Shown piece after piece: positions 24,959-34,272 of a stretch of 45,862 nucleotides of DNA. The notes under the pieces are model-generated. The model did not search any database. It was not told where the DNA came from and saw only the letters and a list, made by a program, of their open reading frames with translations. The DNA is taken from NCBI GenBank assembly GCA_001787405.1, contig MFWV01000004.1, positions 1 to 45,862 on the forward strand, given 5' to 3'. The stretch is from Candidatus Pacebacteria bacterium RIFOXYA1_FULL_38_18 (GTDB taxonomy: Bacteria > Patescibacteriota > Microgenomatia > UBA1400 > PJMF01). How positions within the stretch are numbered: the stretch's first letter is position 1; each line of letters starts with the position of its first letter. A program made the translations under genes and the position numbers.

Positions 24959-25866
24959 TCTTTCCTTTCAAAAATACGCAATTTGGCGCTTCTACTTCTG
25001 GGATTTTGATTAATTTCTGTTTCAGTTGGTTGAATAGGTTTTTTACTGATTCGAACTCCCTTTTCTTGTTCTTCCCACTCAGCAAAAATTTGTTTTACTG
25101 GTCGATCTTCTCCTTCATGAAAAGCAATCGTGACGATTCTTCCTCCGGGATTAACCAAGGCTAGTGCTTGCGGTAGAACGCGTTCGATATTGTCCAACTC
25201 ATCATTGACTGCGATTCTTAAAGCTTGGAAAACTTTGGTAGCTGGATGCAGATGACCGCTTCGTCTGGATTTATTGGCTGAGATGAGTGCGACCAGTGAT
25301 CCCACTACTTCTAGATCGGCAGGATTGTTTTCTCGAACTCTGACAATGGCCTTGGCAATTTTTTTGGCCTGTTCTTCTCCACCCAAATCTTCAAAAATTT
25401 GAGTGAGTTGTTTGACGGTCAAGACCTTGAGTAGATCAGAGGCTTTTACCCCCAACCGATTATCTAGTCGCATGTCTAGTTTTGCTTGGCGATGTTCAAA
25501 ACTTAGACCACGATCTTCGGCCATTAATTGATCAGTGCTGGTTCCAAAATCAAACAAAATTCCCCAAATTTGACCAGATAAAACCTTTTCTTGTTTTAAC
25601 TGTTCGATTATTTGAGTTAATTTATCAAAGTTTTCTCTTACCAAAATTAAAGAGTTATTTTCCAGTGCTTCGGAAAAACGACGTCTTGCTAGATCAATAG
25701 TTTGCTCATCAAAATCCAGACCCACTACCCTACCGCCTTGATCCAAAATGGCTTGACTATGACCTCCCCTACCAAAAGTAGCATCTACATACCAGCGACC
25801 GGCTTTAACTTGCAGGGCATCAATAGCTTCTTTGAGCATCACTGGTTGATGGGTTTTGTTATTCAT
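24955..25866 (-). CDS. rsmH: 16S rRNA m4C1402 methyltransferase RsmH (MraW)
   Basis: HQPVMLKEAIDAL, YVDATFGRGGHSQAIL, GILFDFGTSTDQL, ALRIAVNDELDNIERVLPQAL. Confidence 0.96.
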   Translation of the reverse strand: MNNKTHQPVMLKEAIDALQVKAGRWYVDATFGRGGHSQAILDQGGRVVGLDFDEQTIDLARRRFSEALENNSLILVRENFDKLTQIIEQLKQEKVLSGQIWGILFDFGTSTDQLMAEDRGLSFEHRQAKLDMRLDNRLGVKASDLLKVLTVKQLTQIFEDLGGEEQAKKIAKAIVRVRENNPADLEVVGSLVALISANKSRRSGHLHPATKVFQALRIAVNDELDNIERVLPQALALVNPGGRIVTIAFHEGEDRPVKQIFAEWEEQEKGVRISKKPIQPTETEINQNPRSRSAKLRIFERKE

Positions 25867-26279
25867 AATTGTTCGGCAATGTTTTCTGCATTTTTTTCTA
25901 GCTCATCCAGATATTTGTGATAAGTATTGCGATCCCACAGCTCCACGTACTCCAAACTACCCACTACCACTAAGTCTTTCTTTAAATCAGCGTAAGCGGT
26001 CAAGTAACTGGGTAGTTTTACTCGACCGCTTTTATCTGCTGAGACTTGTTGAGCTTCATTGGTCATCAACCGTACAAAATCACGATTGGCTTTTTTGGTA
26101 AATTCATGAGTTTGACTGATGGCTTGCAAACGAGTTTGAAAATCTTTGGCCGGAAATAGAAATAAACCACCATCTAAACCTCTGGTAATCACCCATTTTT
26201 CCGCCTGTTGACGGAAGCTTTTGGGCAGAGAGACTCGTCCGCCAGCTTCGAGTGTATGATAATAGGTGCCAATTAACAT
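25863..26279 (-). CDS. mraZ: MraZ transcriptional regulator
   Basis: MLIGTYYHTLEAGGRVSLPKSFRQQ...KSGRVKLPSYLTAYADLKKDLVVVGSLEYVELWD. Confidence 0.95.
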   Translation of the reverse strand: MLIGTYYHTLEAGGRVSLPKSFRQQAEKWVITRGLDGGLFLFPAKDFQTRLQAISQTHEFTKKANRDFVRLMTNEAQQVSADKSGRVKLPSYLTAYADLKKDLVVVGSLEYVELWDRNTYHKYLDELEKNAENIAEQL

Positions 26280-26292
26280 TTTTATAAGTTAC

Positions 26293-26309
26293 TTTACCAT
26301 TTTTTACCA
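26293..26309 (-). promoter_or_regulatory. Candidate MraZ-binding repeats (two TGGTAAA, 10-bp period)
   Basis: TTTACCA at 26293-26299 and 26303-26309 (+ strand), 14-30 bp upstream of the mraZ start. Confidence 0.45.
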
Positions 26310-26532
26310 ATATCAACTTTGACAGAAAAAACCAGACTTGTAAATACGAAAATTTATTCGGGTTTTTACAATATTTTTGAATAGCTATAGGATTTTGAAA
26401 GAATAAAAAACAATGAAAACAAGATTTAGATAAAAGCAACAGCAGGACTTAAATAAAATTGGAAATAAAAGCAGAAGTTACCAGACGAACTAACTTGATT
26501 GAGTCAAAAAAATGAAAGATAAAATAAAAAAC

Positions 26533-27327
26533 TTATTTTATTACTGTATAGAGTTGAGCTAGATCTACGGTGGCAGTAATCATTTTGCCATCAATCTCAC
26601 CCTCGTAAGTTGTCCACTCTGAGCCGTTCCAAGCAGCTATTTTCAGCTCGCCTTCTTCATTGGCTCTGATGGTAAGCTCAGCTTGACCGGTAAGTGAGGC
26701 AGAAGTCTCCAAAGAATAAAGTTCGGAAGCAATGGTGCCAGGCAAACCCGTCGGATAACCAGGAGTATTAAAGATAATAATAAAGCGTTGCTGACCCAGA
26801 TTTTTACCATCGATTTGAAACTTGGCATCTTTGGAACTATGAGCGGTTTTTTTATCGAGATTATCGATATATTTCCAGTCAGATTTTAGGGCATAAGGTT
26901 CATCTCCACCCAAGTAACTAGTTAAGAGAGAGCCACCCTTGACGTCTTCATGATAAGTACAGGCACCCCCAGCAGAGCAACTGCCAAAAAAGATTTCAGC
27001 AATCGCTGGAAGTGGAGAGGCATTCATCTCACCATCTGCCCCCTGCACCAGAGTTCCAGTTTGATAATCAATGCTGTACTCGATCGTATTGGCTGATTTT
27101 TTCAAAAGCTCAACATAAATTTTGATATTCCTACCATCCGCCAAAGGTCGAATCGCCAGATAAGGTCTTTCTTCTATAGAAATGACGTTGGTGGGCAAGC
27201 TCAATCTTTTCTTTTGAGTAGTATTTTCAGTGGTATTTCGGGAATTGCGAGCTCTGATTATGAAGAATCCCCCTATTAAAGCCAAAATAATCAAACCAAT
27301 AATAATTAAGCGCTTGTTTTTTTTCAT
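26533..27327 (-). CDS. Uncharacterised single-TM secreted/anchored protein
   Basis: N-terminal TM LIIIGLIILALIGGFFII then extracytoplasmic domain with CSAGGAC; no recognised family. Confidence 0.6.
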   Translation of the reverse strand: MKKNKRLIIIGLIILALIGGFFIIRARNSRNTTENTTQKKRLSLPTNVISIEERPYLAIRPLADGRNIKIYVELLKKSANTIEYSIDYQTGTLVQGADGEMNASPLPAIAEIFFGSCSAGGACTYHEDVKGGSLLTSYLGGDEPYALKSDWKYIDNLDKKTAHSSKDAKFQIDGKNLGQQRFIIIFNTPGYPTGLPGTIASELYSLETSASLTGQAELTIRANEEGELKIAAWNGSEWTTYEGEIDGKMITATVDLAQLYTVIK

Positions 27328-27332
27328 GCTTT

Positions 27333-28718
27333 CTAGATTAGCATATTTGCTAGTTGTTGCTCAAGTTCAGTCAATTTAAAACGTTCTTGTTTGGTAGTAT
27401 CTCGATCACGCAGGGTAACAGTATCATCTTCCAAAGTTTGATAATCAATCGTAATACAATAAGGAGTGCCGATTTCATCTTGAGCTAAATAGCGTTTACC
27501 AATGTTGCCTCGATCATCCCAAACCACCGCTCTGGTTTTACTTAATTGATCAAAAACTGCCTTGGCTTTGGTGACCAGTTCTGGTTTATTTTTGACCAAA
27601 GGAAAAACCGCGACCTTGAAAGGCGCCAAATTGGCTGGTAGAGCCAGCCAAGTGCGATTTTCGTCTGAACGATAAGCTTCCAGCAAGAGAGCCAAAAAGA
27701 TGCGATTAATACCAAAAGTTGGTTCCACTACATGTGGAATAAACTTGTGTTGAGGATTTTGTGGATCGGTGTAATGAAGATCGACTCCGGATTTTTCCAT
27801 ATGATTTTTGAGATCAAAGTCAGTGCGGTAGGCCAAGCCAAATAATTCTTTGGAACCAAAAGGAAATTGATAATCCAAGTCTTCAGTACGAGTAGAATAA
27901 TGAGCCCGTTCTTCGTCAGTGTGAAGACGCCAGTTGAGCTTATTTTTACTCAAGCCCAGTTCTTCGGCAAACTCTTGCATGGCTTGTTTCCAAAACTCAA
28001 ACAATTCTTCCCAGTTTTGCTCATTAGGATCAAAGAAATACTCAAACTCAGCCAAATTAAACTCCAGAGTGCGAAAAATAAAATTGCCCAAAGTAATCTC
28101 GTTGCGAAAGGCTTTGCCAGTTTGGGCAATACCAAAAGGAAGCTTGGGCCTCATGGTGTTAAGTACGTTTTTGAAATTCACAAACATTCCCTGAGCAATC
28201 TCACCGCGCAGATAAGCCAAGGACTGACTTTCCTCTACGATACCAATGTGAGTTTCAAATAATAGATTGAATTCTCTAGGATCGGTCCAATTATGAGCTC
28301 CGCAGTTGGGACAAGCGATGTTTAACTCTTCAATCAATTTACTCAACTCTTCGACGTTTTGGCCTTCCACGCGAATAGTTTTGCCCTGTTTTTCAGCAGT
28401 ATCTTCGATGAGATGATCTGCGCGAGTTCTGGTATGGCAAGTTTTACAATCCACCAAAGCATCGGTAAAACTTGCTGTATGACCAGAAGCTTCCCAAACT
28501 TTATGACTCATTAGAATTGAACTATCCAAGCCAAACATATCAGCGCGTTTGGTAACAAAATAATGCCACCAATGATTGGTGATATTGCGTAACAGTTCGA
28601 CACCTAAGGGGCCGAAATCATAAGTATTGGCTAATCCGCCATAAATCTCGGAGCCGGGAAAAACAAAGCCACGGCGTTTGGCTAGGGCAACGATATCGTT
28701 TAGAGTAGGTTGTGTCAT
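27333..28718 (-). CDS. glyS: Glycyl-tRNA synthetase, alpha2 (single-subunit) type
   Basis: RRGFVFPGSEIYGGLANTYDFGPLGVELLRNI; FRTLEFNLAEFEYF; VEPTFGINRIFLALL. Confidence 0.95.
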   Translation of the reverse strand: MTQPTLNDIVALAKRRGFVFPGSEIYGGLANTYDFGPLGVELLRNITNHWWHYFVTKRADMFGLDSSILMSHKVWEASGHTASFTDALVDCKTCHTRTRADHLIEDTAEKQGKTIRVEGQNVEELSKLIEELNIACPNCGAHNWTDPREFNLLFETHIGIVEESQSLAYLRGEIAQGMFVNFKNVLNTMRPKLPFGIAQTGKAFRNEITLGNFIFRTLEFNLAEFEYFFDPNEQNWEELFEFWKQAMQEFAEELGLSKNKLNWRLHTDEERAHYSTRTEDLDYQFPFGSKELFGLAYRTDFDLKNHMEKSGVDLHYTDPQNPQHKFIPHVVEPTFGINRIFLALLLEAYRSDENRTWLALPANLAPFKVAVFPLVKNKPELVTKAKAVFDQLSKTRAVVWDDRGNIGKRYLAQDEIGTPYCITIDYQTLEDDTVTLRDRDTTKQERFKLTELEQQLANMLI

Positions 28719-28723
28719 GGTTT

Positions 28724-29266
28724 TTATTTTACCTGAAGATATTCAAAACTCTTCATGCGTTTTTCTGTAATTTCTGCTACGTAATCCAAAACTGATGTGT
28801 GAGCGGTTTCGTGAAAATCCTGATAACCCAAGTGTTCAAGTAAGTTACCCAGCAGAGTTTGTAGTTTGCGATAGGCCGAGTGACTAAATAATGATTGACG
28901 AATCTCAATGACTTTTATGTAAGCTGATTGATCGATGTCTCCCTCGACAAATAAACGATCCAAAACCTCTAATACTTGAGTGAGTTGACGCACTCCTACT
29001 AAAGAATTTCTGGATTGATGCATATCTTCCAAAAGTGAAGTTTGGGTGATGATAGGCAAGCCTTTAGTATAAACACCAAAGATCTTGAGATGATTGCCTG
29101 GTTCCAGATGGGCGCGTCGACTGGACTTGAGAGATCTCACCCCCTTGGCTATCCCTACCAATTTACCAAAATCACGCGTTAAAAAAGTGACTACTCGATC
29201 AGTCTCACCCGTATTAACTCGTTTCAAAACAATGCCTTCAGTTACAAATGTTTTTGCTCTACTCAT
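28724..29266 (-). CDS. recO: DNA repair protein RecO
   Basis: TEGIVLKRVNTGETDRVVTFLTRDFGKLVGIAKGVRSLKSS...LEPGNHLKIFG. Confidence 0.85.
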   Translation of the reverse strand: MSRAKTFVTEGIVLKRVNTGETDRVVTFLTRDFGKLVGIAKGVRSLKSSRRAHLEPGNHLKIFGVYTKGLPIITQTSLLEDMHQSRNSLVGVRQLTQVLEVLDRLFVEGDIDQSAYIKVIEIRQSLFSHSAYRKLQTLLGNLLEHLGYQDFHETAHTSVLDYVAEITEKRMKSFEYLQVK

Positions 29267-29270
29267 AACT

Positions 29271-31325
29271 TTAAAAAGGAATTTCCATTGTCGTATCTTT
29301 TTCTACTAGAATTTGTTCTTCTCCGCCATTGACGTCAAAGAGAGTTTCAAAGGCAGGGATACCGCCTTGTTTCCATAGTTTTATTTGGTATGTTTCCAAA
29401 TTTTGATAAGGAATGGTGTAAGTGAGCCTGAGCTTGGCCGTACCCAATGGTTCCAGGCTAAAGAAACCATCAATGACGGTGAAACCATTTTCTTCATAGA
29501 TTTCTGGTTGTTGGGCAAAACCCTGAGCCTCTACCAATTCAGCTCCTTGGGGAACATAGAGTCTGTTCCAATCTTGTAGAGTGGAGTTTAAACATAATCG
29601 ACCTGCTTCTAGATTACAGTTATCCGCTGCACGAGTATTTTTATAAGTAATCTCTACGGTTTTTTCCAAACGACCGTTGGCAGGCAGATTGATAGTTTGT
29701 TTAACCTCATAATTGGTAAATAAATTAGATTTAGCTCCGCCTAAGTTGGCATCAATAATTGCTAAAAAGTCTTGGTCGGTTGAAGGGGCAATCAATCTAC
29801 CCGCTCCATTAATTGCTTCAGCAGCTAGTTGTGCTGTTTCATCTAGAAAATATAATTGGAGATGTTTACCCTCAAGACTCTGCCAAGTTATTTCAAACAA
29901 AGCTGGCCACTGTTCTTTGGGAGCACTATAAGCTTTTTGTAAAGTAGATTGCATCAGTGGTCCCAGAATACCTTTGCGATCTTCGCGCAAGTAGGGAGTA
30001 GGTTTGGTAATGATTTCTGATAAGGCGTAAACCACTTGAGCACAACCATCACAACGATCATCAGCTTCGGCGCTAAAAGTACCGTAACCAGGTACGCTCA
30101 CCGGTCCCAAAACACGCAGTAAACCAGCTAATACTTCTGTATCAACCGCGATAATGCCAGCAATATCACTTGGTTCTCCCCTCACCTCTCGATAATGTTC
30201 AAAAAACTGATCCATGGAGAGTTTAAAATCAGGATTAATATTCATATCCCGTAAATGCCAATAGCGCTCAGTGGTCAAGTATTTACCCAGAGCCTCTGGA
30301 ATGGGAATACGCTGAGTGAATTTTTGATCTAATTCATAGATATCATCTGATTTTTCTGGAGAGACTTTGCCGTTTTCTACAAAAACCACGGCATAAGCAG
30401 TCAGAAAACCACCAGTTGGACGCAGTTCATTGTCGTTTTGGAAAAGTATCAAATATTTTTTGCGCTCTCCCTTGCCTCCAGCAATTTCAGGTAATTGTTC
30501 CAAGACCGGTCTAAAACTAATGAAATTTTCTACACTATGATCAATAGTTTCTTGGGCGCTAATGAGCTGGTCTCTAAGAGCTATGTTCTTGATTTTTTTG
30601 GGGTAGTGCTTGGGGTTGATAGCCAGAACTTCTGTGCGCATACTCTCTAAATTCTGAGTAATTTCATCAAAAGCCGGCATTATTTTATCCAGTGTTTCGA
30701 TTATTAATTTGATCCGATCTTCTGCAGTTCCCCCTGCAAAAGAACCTTCTCCTTGGAAACCCAGGACATCTGCATAGGGAGTGATTTCTTGAGAGGCTTG
30801 TTTGGCAGCCTGCACACCAAATTTTGCAGCAGCGATACCATGCTTGCCGTCTTGATAATAACCACGCAGGATTGGTATAAAATTATAAAAACCCAAACGA
30901 CGATAACTTTGATTAATTTTCTCAATCGAGGCTTCCAATGCTAGTAATTCCTGTTCTGTACTGGGTAAGTTTTGAGTTTTGAAAGAATCTAGAGCGGCTC
31001 GAGCATGAAGGTTGGCCTCGGTAGCTTCTGTTTTAAGCTGACGGCCAATAATGGCGGTGTAGCCAATAATTAGACCACTCAAACCCAAAAAAATCAGCAA
31101 ACCAATCAAAATCGCTTTTTTGATTTTTTGTTGACGAAGTTGTTTGTCTGTCAAGTTTTCTTGAGTAAAATTTGTTTCTTGAGAAGATTTACCCTGTCGT
31201 TTAAAGATTTTAGTTAGCCAATTTTTTTGACCGGCATCAGTAGTCTCAAGATTTTTCTCTATACTTGGGCTAGTTGTGTTTTCAACTTGATTATCTTGGG
31301 AAATAACTTCTGGTTGTTCTGTCAT
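29271..31325 (-). CDS. DUF4012-family membrane protein
   Basis: TM near N-terminus; KYLILFQNDNELRPTGGFLTAYAVVFVENGKV signature. Confidence 0.8.
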   Translation of the reverse strand: MTEQPEVISQDNQVENTTSPSIEKNLETTDAGQKNWLTKIFKRQGKSSQETNFTQENLTDKQLRQQKIKKAILIGLLIFLGLSGLIIGYTAIIGRQLKTEATEANLHARAALDSFKTQNLPSTEQELLALEASIEKINQSYRRLGFYNFIPILRGYYQDGKHGIAAAKFGVQAAKQASQEITPYADVLGFQGEGSFAGGTAEDRIKLIIETLDKIMPAFDEITQNLESMRTEVLAINPKHYPKKIKNIALRDQLISAQETIDHSVENFISFRPVLEQLPEIAGGKGERKKYLILFQNDNELRPTGGFLTAYAVVFVENGKVSPEKSDDIYELDQKFTQRIPIPEALGKYLTTERYWHLRDMNINPDFKLSMDQFFEHYREVRGEPSDIAGIIAVDTEVLAGLLRVLGPVSVPGYGTFSAEADDRCDGCAQVVYALSEIITKPTPYLREDRKGILGPLMQSTLQKAYSAPKEQWPALFEITWQSLEGKHLQLYFLDETAQLAAEAINGAGRLIAPSTDQDFLAIIDANLGGAKSNLFTNYEVKQTINLPANGRLEKTVEITYKNTRAADNCNLEAGRLCLNSTLQDWNRLYVPQGAELVEAQGFAQQPEIYEENGFTVIDGFFSLEPLGTAKLRLTYTIPYQNLETYQIKLWKQGGIPAFETLFDVNGGEEQILVEKDTTMEIPF

Positions 31326-31355
31326 CCCAACAGTATAACAAAGTTTTGATGGTTT

Positions 31356-31982
31356 CTACCACTTGGAGATCATGGCCTTGGGAGTTTTGCAAAGAATCTT
31401 GATATCTACCAAAAGAGAATGATTGCTGGCGTAATCAGCGTCCATTTTAGCTCTTTGAGTAAAAGGAATTTCATTACGGCCACTAGTTTGCCAGGGGCCA
31501 GTAACTCCTGGTTTGATAGTCAAGATTTTTTTGACATATTTTTTAGTTTCAGGATGTTTTTTGGTCTGTTCTTTTAGTTCCGATTTCATGTAGGCTCTAG
31601 GGCCAATCATGCTCATCTCACCTCTAATTACGTTGAAAAGTTGAGGAAATTCATCAATGGTCAGGGCTCTTAATAATCTACCCAAACGGGTAATGCGAGG
31701 ATCATCTTTGGCAGCAATTTTCCAATCACCCTTTTTAAATTCTTTCAGTAGTTGTTTATTTTTTTTATGCAATAACTCATGAGCTCCCGGAATCATAGAG
31801 CGAAATTTGTTGATGTAGAATTCTTGACCGCCTTTGCCAATGCGTTTATGACGAAACATGATAGGCAAGCCAGAATCTAGGACTATGAGGATGGGAATGA
31901 GAATCCAGAATGGTAAGAAAGCAATGATTAAAATAGTAGCCACAACCAGATCAAGCACTCTTTTTTGGTGTTCGTAATTCAT
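31356..31982 (-). CDS. Polyprenyl-phosphate sugar phosphotransferase (WcaJ/PglC-like initiating enzyme)
   Basis: KRVLDLVVATILIIAFLPFW; FRHKRIGKGGQEFYINKFRSM; TIDEFPQLFNVIRGEMSMIGPRAY; KPGVTGPWQTSGRNE. Confidence 0.92.
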   Translation of the reverse strand: MNYEHQKRVLDLVVATILIIAFLPFWILIPILIVLDSGLPIMFRHKRIGKGGQEFYINKFRSMIPGAHELLHKKNKQLLKEFKKGDWKIAAKDDPRITRLGRLLRALTIDEFPQLFNVIRGEMSMIGPRAYMKSELKEQTKKHPETKKYVKKILTIKPGVTGPWQTSGRNEIPFTQRAKMDADYASNHSLLVDIKILCKTPKAMISKW

Positions 31983-33082
31983 TATAGGTATTCTTGACGA
32001 CCATCTTCTTTGAGTCGTTCAACTAATTTTTTAACTTCTTGGCTACGTTCCATGGGACAGATTAATAAAATTTCTCCTGTATCCACGATGATCATGTTAT
32101 TAACTCCAACCAAGGTTACCATCCTGTTATTGGTATGAACCAAATTACCAGCAGAGTCGATCAGTAAAGAAAGCGAATCTTTTTCAGGACCGATGATAGC
32201 ATTGTCATGATCATCTTTTTGCGACAAATCATAAACTACCTTCCATTCTCCAATGTCATCCCAACCGAAATCACCAGGAATAATTAATAAATTATCAGCT
32301 TTTTCGGAAATAGCGTAATCTACTGAGATGGATTCAACTTTTTTATAAACTTCAGGGAGAGCTTTCATAAAGGCCGAGGGAGAGAGTGAATCAAGATGCT
32401 TGGTGGCTTCATACATTGCTGGTTGATAACGTTTAAAAGCTGCCTGAAGAGCTTTGGCAGACCAAACGTAGTGATTGGCATTCCAAAAATATTTTCCACT
32501 CGAAATAAAGGCTTTGGCTGTGGCTTGATTTGGTTTTTCTACAAAACTATCTACTTGGAAAACCGTATCTCTGCCTATTTTTTTCCACTCTTCTCCAGTT
32601 TTTATGTAACCAAAAGCAGTAGAAGGAAAGGTGGGAATGATTCCCACTGCTACTAGATGCTGGTGGTCACTAGCTATTTTAGCAGACAGGATCATTAATC
32701 TTAAAAATTCTTTTTCGTCTTTAATCACATGATCAGCAGCGTCATTAATTAATATCGCATCAGGATTTTTTGATTTGGCGTATAAGGCACCGATCAACAT
32801 TGCCATGGCCGTATCTTTTTTTTCTGATTCAGCAATGATGTTTTCTGGAAAAACTTTTGGTAACTGTTCTTTAACTAGTTTTTGATATTTTTGAGAAGTA
32901 ACAACGATGATTTTTTCCCAATCTACGATCTTGGCGAAACGTTTGGCTGTTACTTGAATCATGGTGTCTTCACCATCTAAATCCAAAAATTGTTTGGGAA
33001 TTTTATTGCGTGATTTTGGCCAAAGACGAGTGCCACCACCACCAGCCAAAATGACTGCATAAGCATGTTCATTAGTAGTCAT
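31982..33082 (-). CDS. manC: Mannose-1-phosphate guanylyltransferase
   Basis: AVILAGGGGTRLWPKSRNKIPKQFLDL; AFGYIKTGEEW; VDSFVEKPNQATA; YFWNANHYVWSA; GDFGWDDIGEW. Confidence 0.92.
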   Translation of the reverse strand: MTTNEHAYAVILAGGGGTRLWPKSRNKIPKQFLDLDGEDTMIQVTAKRFAKIVDWEKIIVVTSQKYQKLVKEQLPKVFPENIIAESEKKDTAMAMLIGALYAKSKNPDAILINDAADHVIKDEKEFLRLMILSAKIASDHQHLVAVGIIPTFPSTAFGYIKTGEEWKKIGRDTVFQVDSFVEKPNQATAKAFISSGKYFWNANHYVWSAKALQAAFKRYQPAMYEATKHLDSLSPSAFMKALPEVYKKVESISVDYAISEKADNLLIIPGDFGWDDIGEWKVVYDLSQKDDHDNAIIGPEKDSLSLLIDSAGNLVHTNNRMVTLVGVNNMIIVDTGEILLICPMERSQEVKKLVERLKEDGRQEYL

Positions 33083-33090
33083 AAGTTATC

Positions 33091-34272
33091 CTATTTGGTT
33101 TGTTGCTGATGGGATTGAATCACAGCAACAAATTTGTTAATAAACATATTTGTATCATATTGTAAGGGATTTTGCTCTATTTCGGCGATGGAAAACTTGA
33201 TTTTTTCTAGTTTTTGTATGGCTTGCACAGTGGCCGTGAGATTGGTTGCTTGAATGTGAACGCCATGGACATTGGGCCGAATTAATTCAGCTGCGCCACT
33301 TTTGGTATTAATAATGACCGGCTTGCCAAAGCTGTTGGCCTCCAGAGCCACGATGCCAAAATCTTCGATGCCAGGCATGATGAGCGCTTGACAGTGTTGA
33401 TAAAGATTGGCAAGCTGATCTTGATCAACTTGATTGAAAAATAAAATCTTACTTTTGGTTTGAGCAAGAGCCAGGCGTTTCAGACGATTTTGTTCTGGTC
33501 CCTGACCGACAATGATCAGGTTTTTACCTAGTTTGCCAGCAGCCTCGATAGCTAACTCAATTTTTTTATAAGCAACCAAGCGAGAAATGACCAATAAATA
33601 ATCGGTTAAACCCGTCATTGATCGCTGTTTGGAAAGAAATTTTGGTTGAAGGTTAATGGGAGGATAAATTACTGGTTCAGGATGAATGGCTGGATAAAAT
33701 TGTTTAACACGTTTAGTTACTAGTTGAGAAATAGGAATGACAAGATCTGGTCTAAAAATAGCCGCTTGATCCCACCAGGTTAGGTAATTAATTAAAATTC
33801 TAGCTAAGTGCTTGATCAGGGGTAAACGTAATAGCCAGTGAGAGGCTAAACTTTGTTTTTTGTTTTGATAAAGATAGCGAGGAGGAGTTAATAAATAGCA
33901 AATATGTAATTGATTTGGGCGAGTGATTACTCCTTTGGCTTCTGCACTAGTTACGGAAATAATTACATCAAATTTGCTCAAATCAAAACTCTCAAAGATC
34001 ATCGGCATCAAGAATGCCAACCAGCGGTGTTTAGTGCGTAAAATGGCTAGTTTATTGAGTTTACTGGTGATTACCTGAGGGAACTTTTGAATCCAGGGCG
34101 CATGAGTGCTGGAAGATAGAGAGGTATATAAAGGCGCTTTGGGAAAAGCTTGGTGTAAAGCCAGTAAAACGTTTTCTGCCCCGCCATAGGGCGTGTTAGC
34201 TCGATCATAAACTAGGGCAATGGAGGGTTGGAGGTTTGTTGCCATAGGTAAGATTGGCTTGATTACAACCAA
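33091..34272 (-). CDS. Glycosyltransferase family 4
   Basis: ALVYDRANTPYGGAENVLLALH; LLVISRLVAYKKIELAIEA; PGIEDFGIVALEANSFGKPVI. Confidence 0.88.
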   Translation of the reverse strand: MVVIKPILPMATNLQPSIALVYDRANTPYGGAENVLLALHQAFPKAPLYTSLSSSTHAPWIQKFPQVITSKLNKLAILRTKHRWLAFLMPMIFESFDLSKFDVIISVTSAEAKGVITRPNQLHICYLLTPPRYLYQNKKQSLASHWLLRLPLIKHLARILINYLTWWDQAAIFRPDLVIPISQLVTKRVKQFYPAIHPEPVIYPPINLQPKFLSKQRSMTGLTDYLLVISRLVAYKKIELAIEAAGKLGKNLIIVGQGPEQNRLKRLALAQTKSKILFFNQVDQDQLANLYQHCQALIMPGIEDFGIVALEANSFGKPVIINTKSGAAELIRPNVHGVHIQATNLTATVQAIQKLEKIKFSIAEIEQNPLQYDTNMFINKFVAVIQSHQQQTK

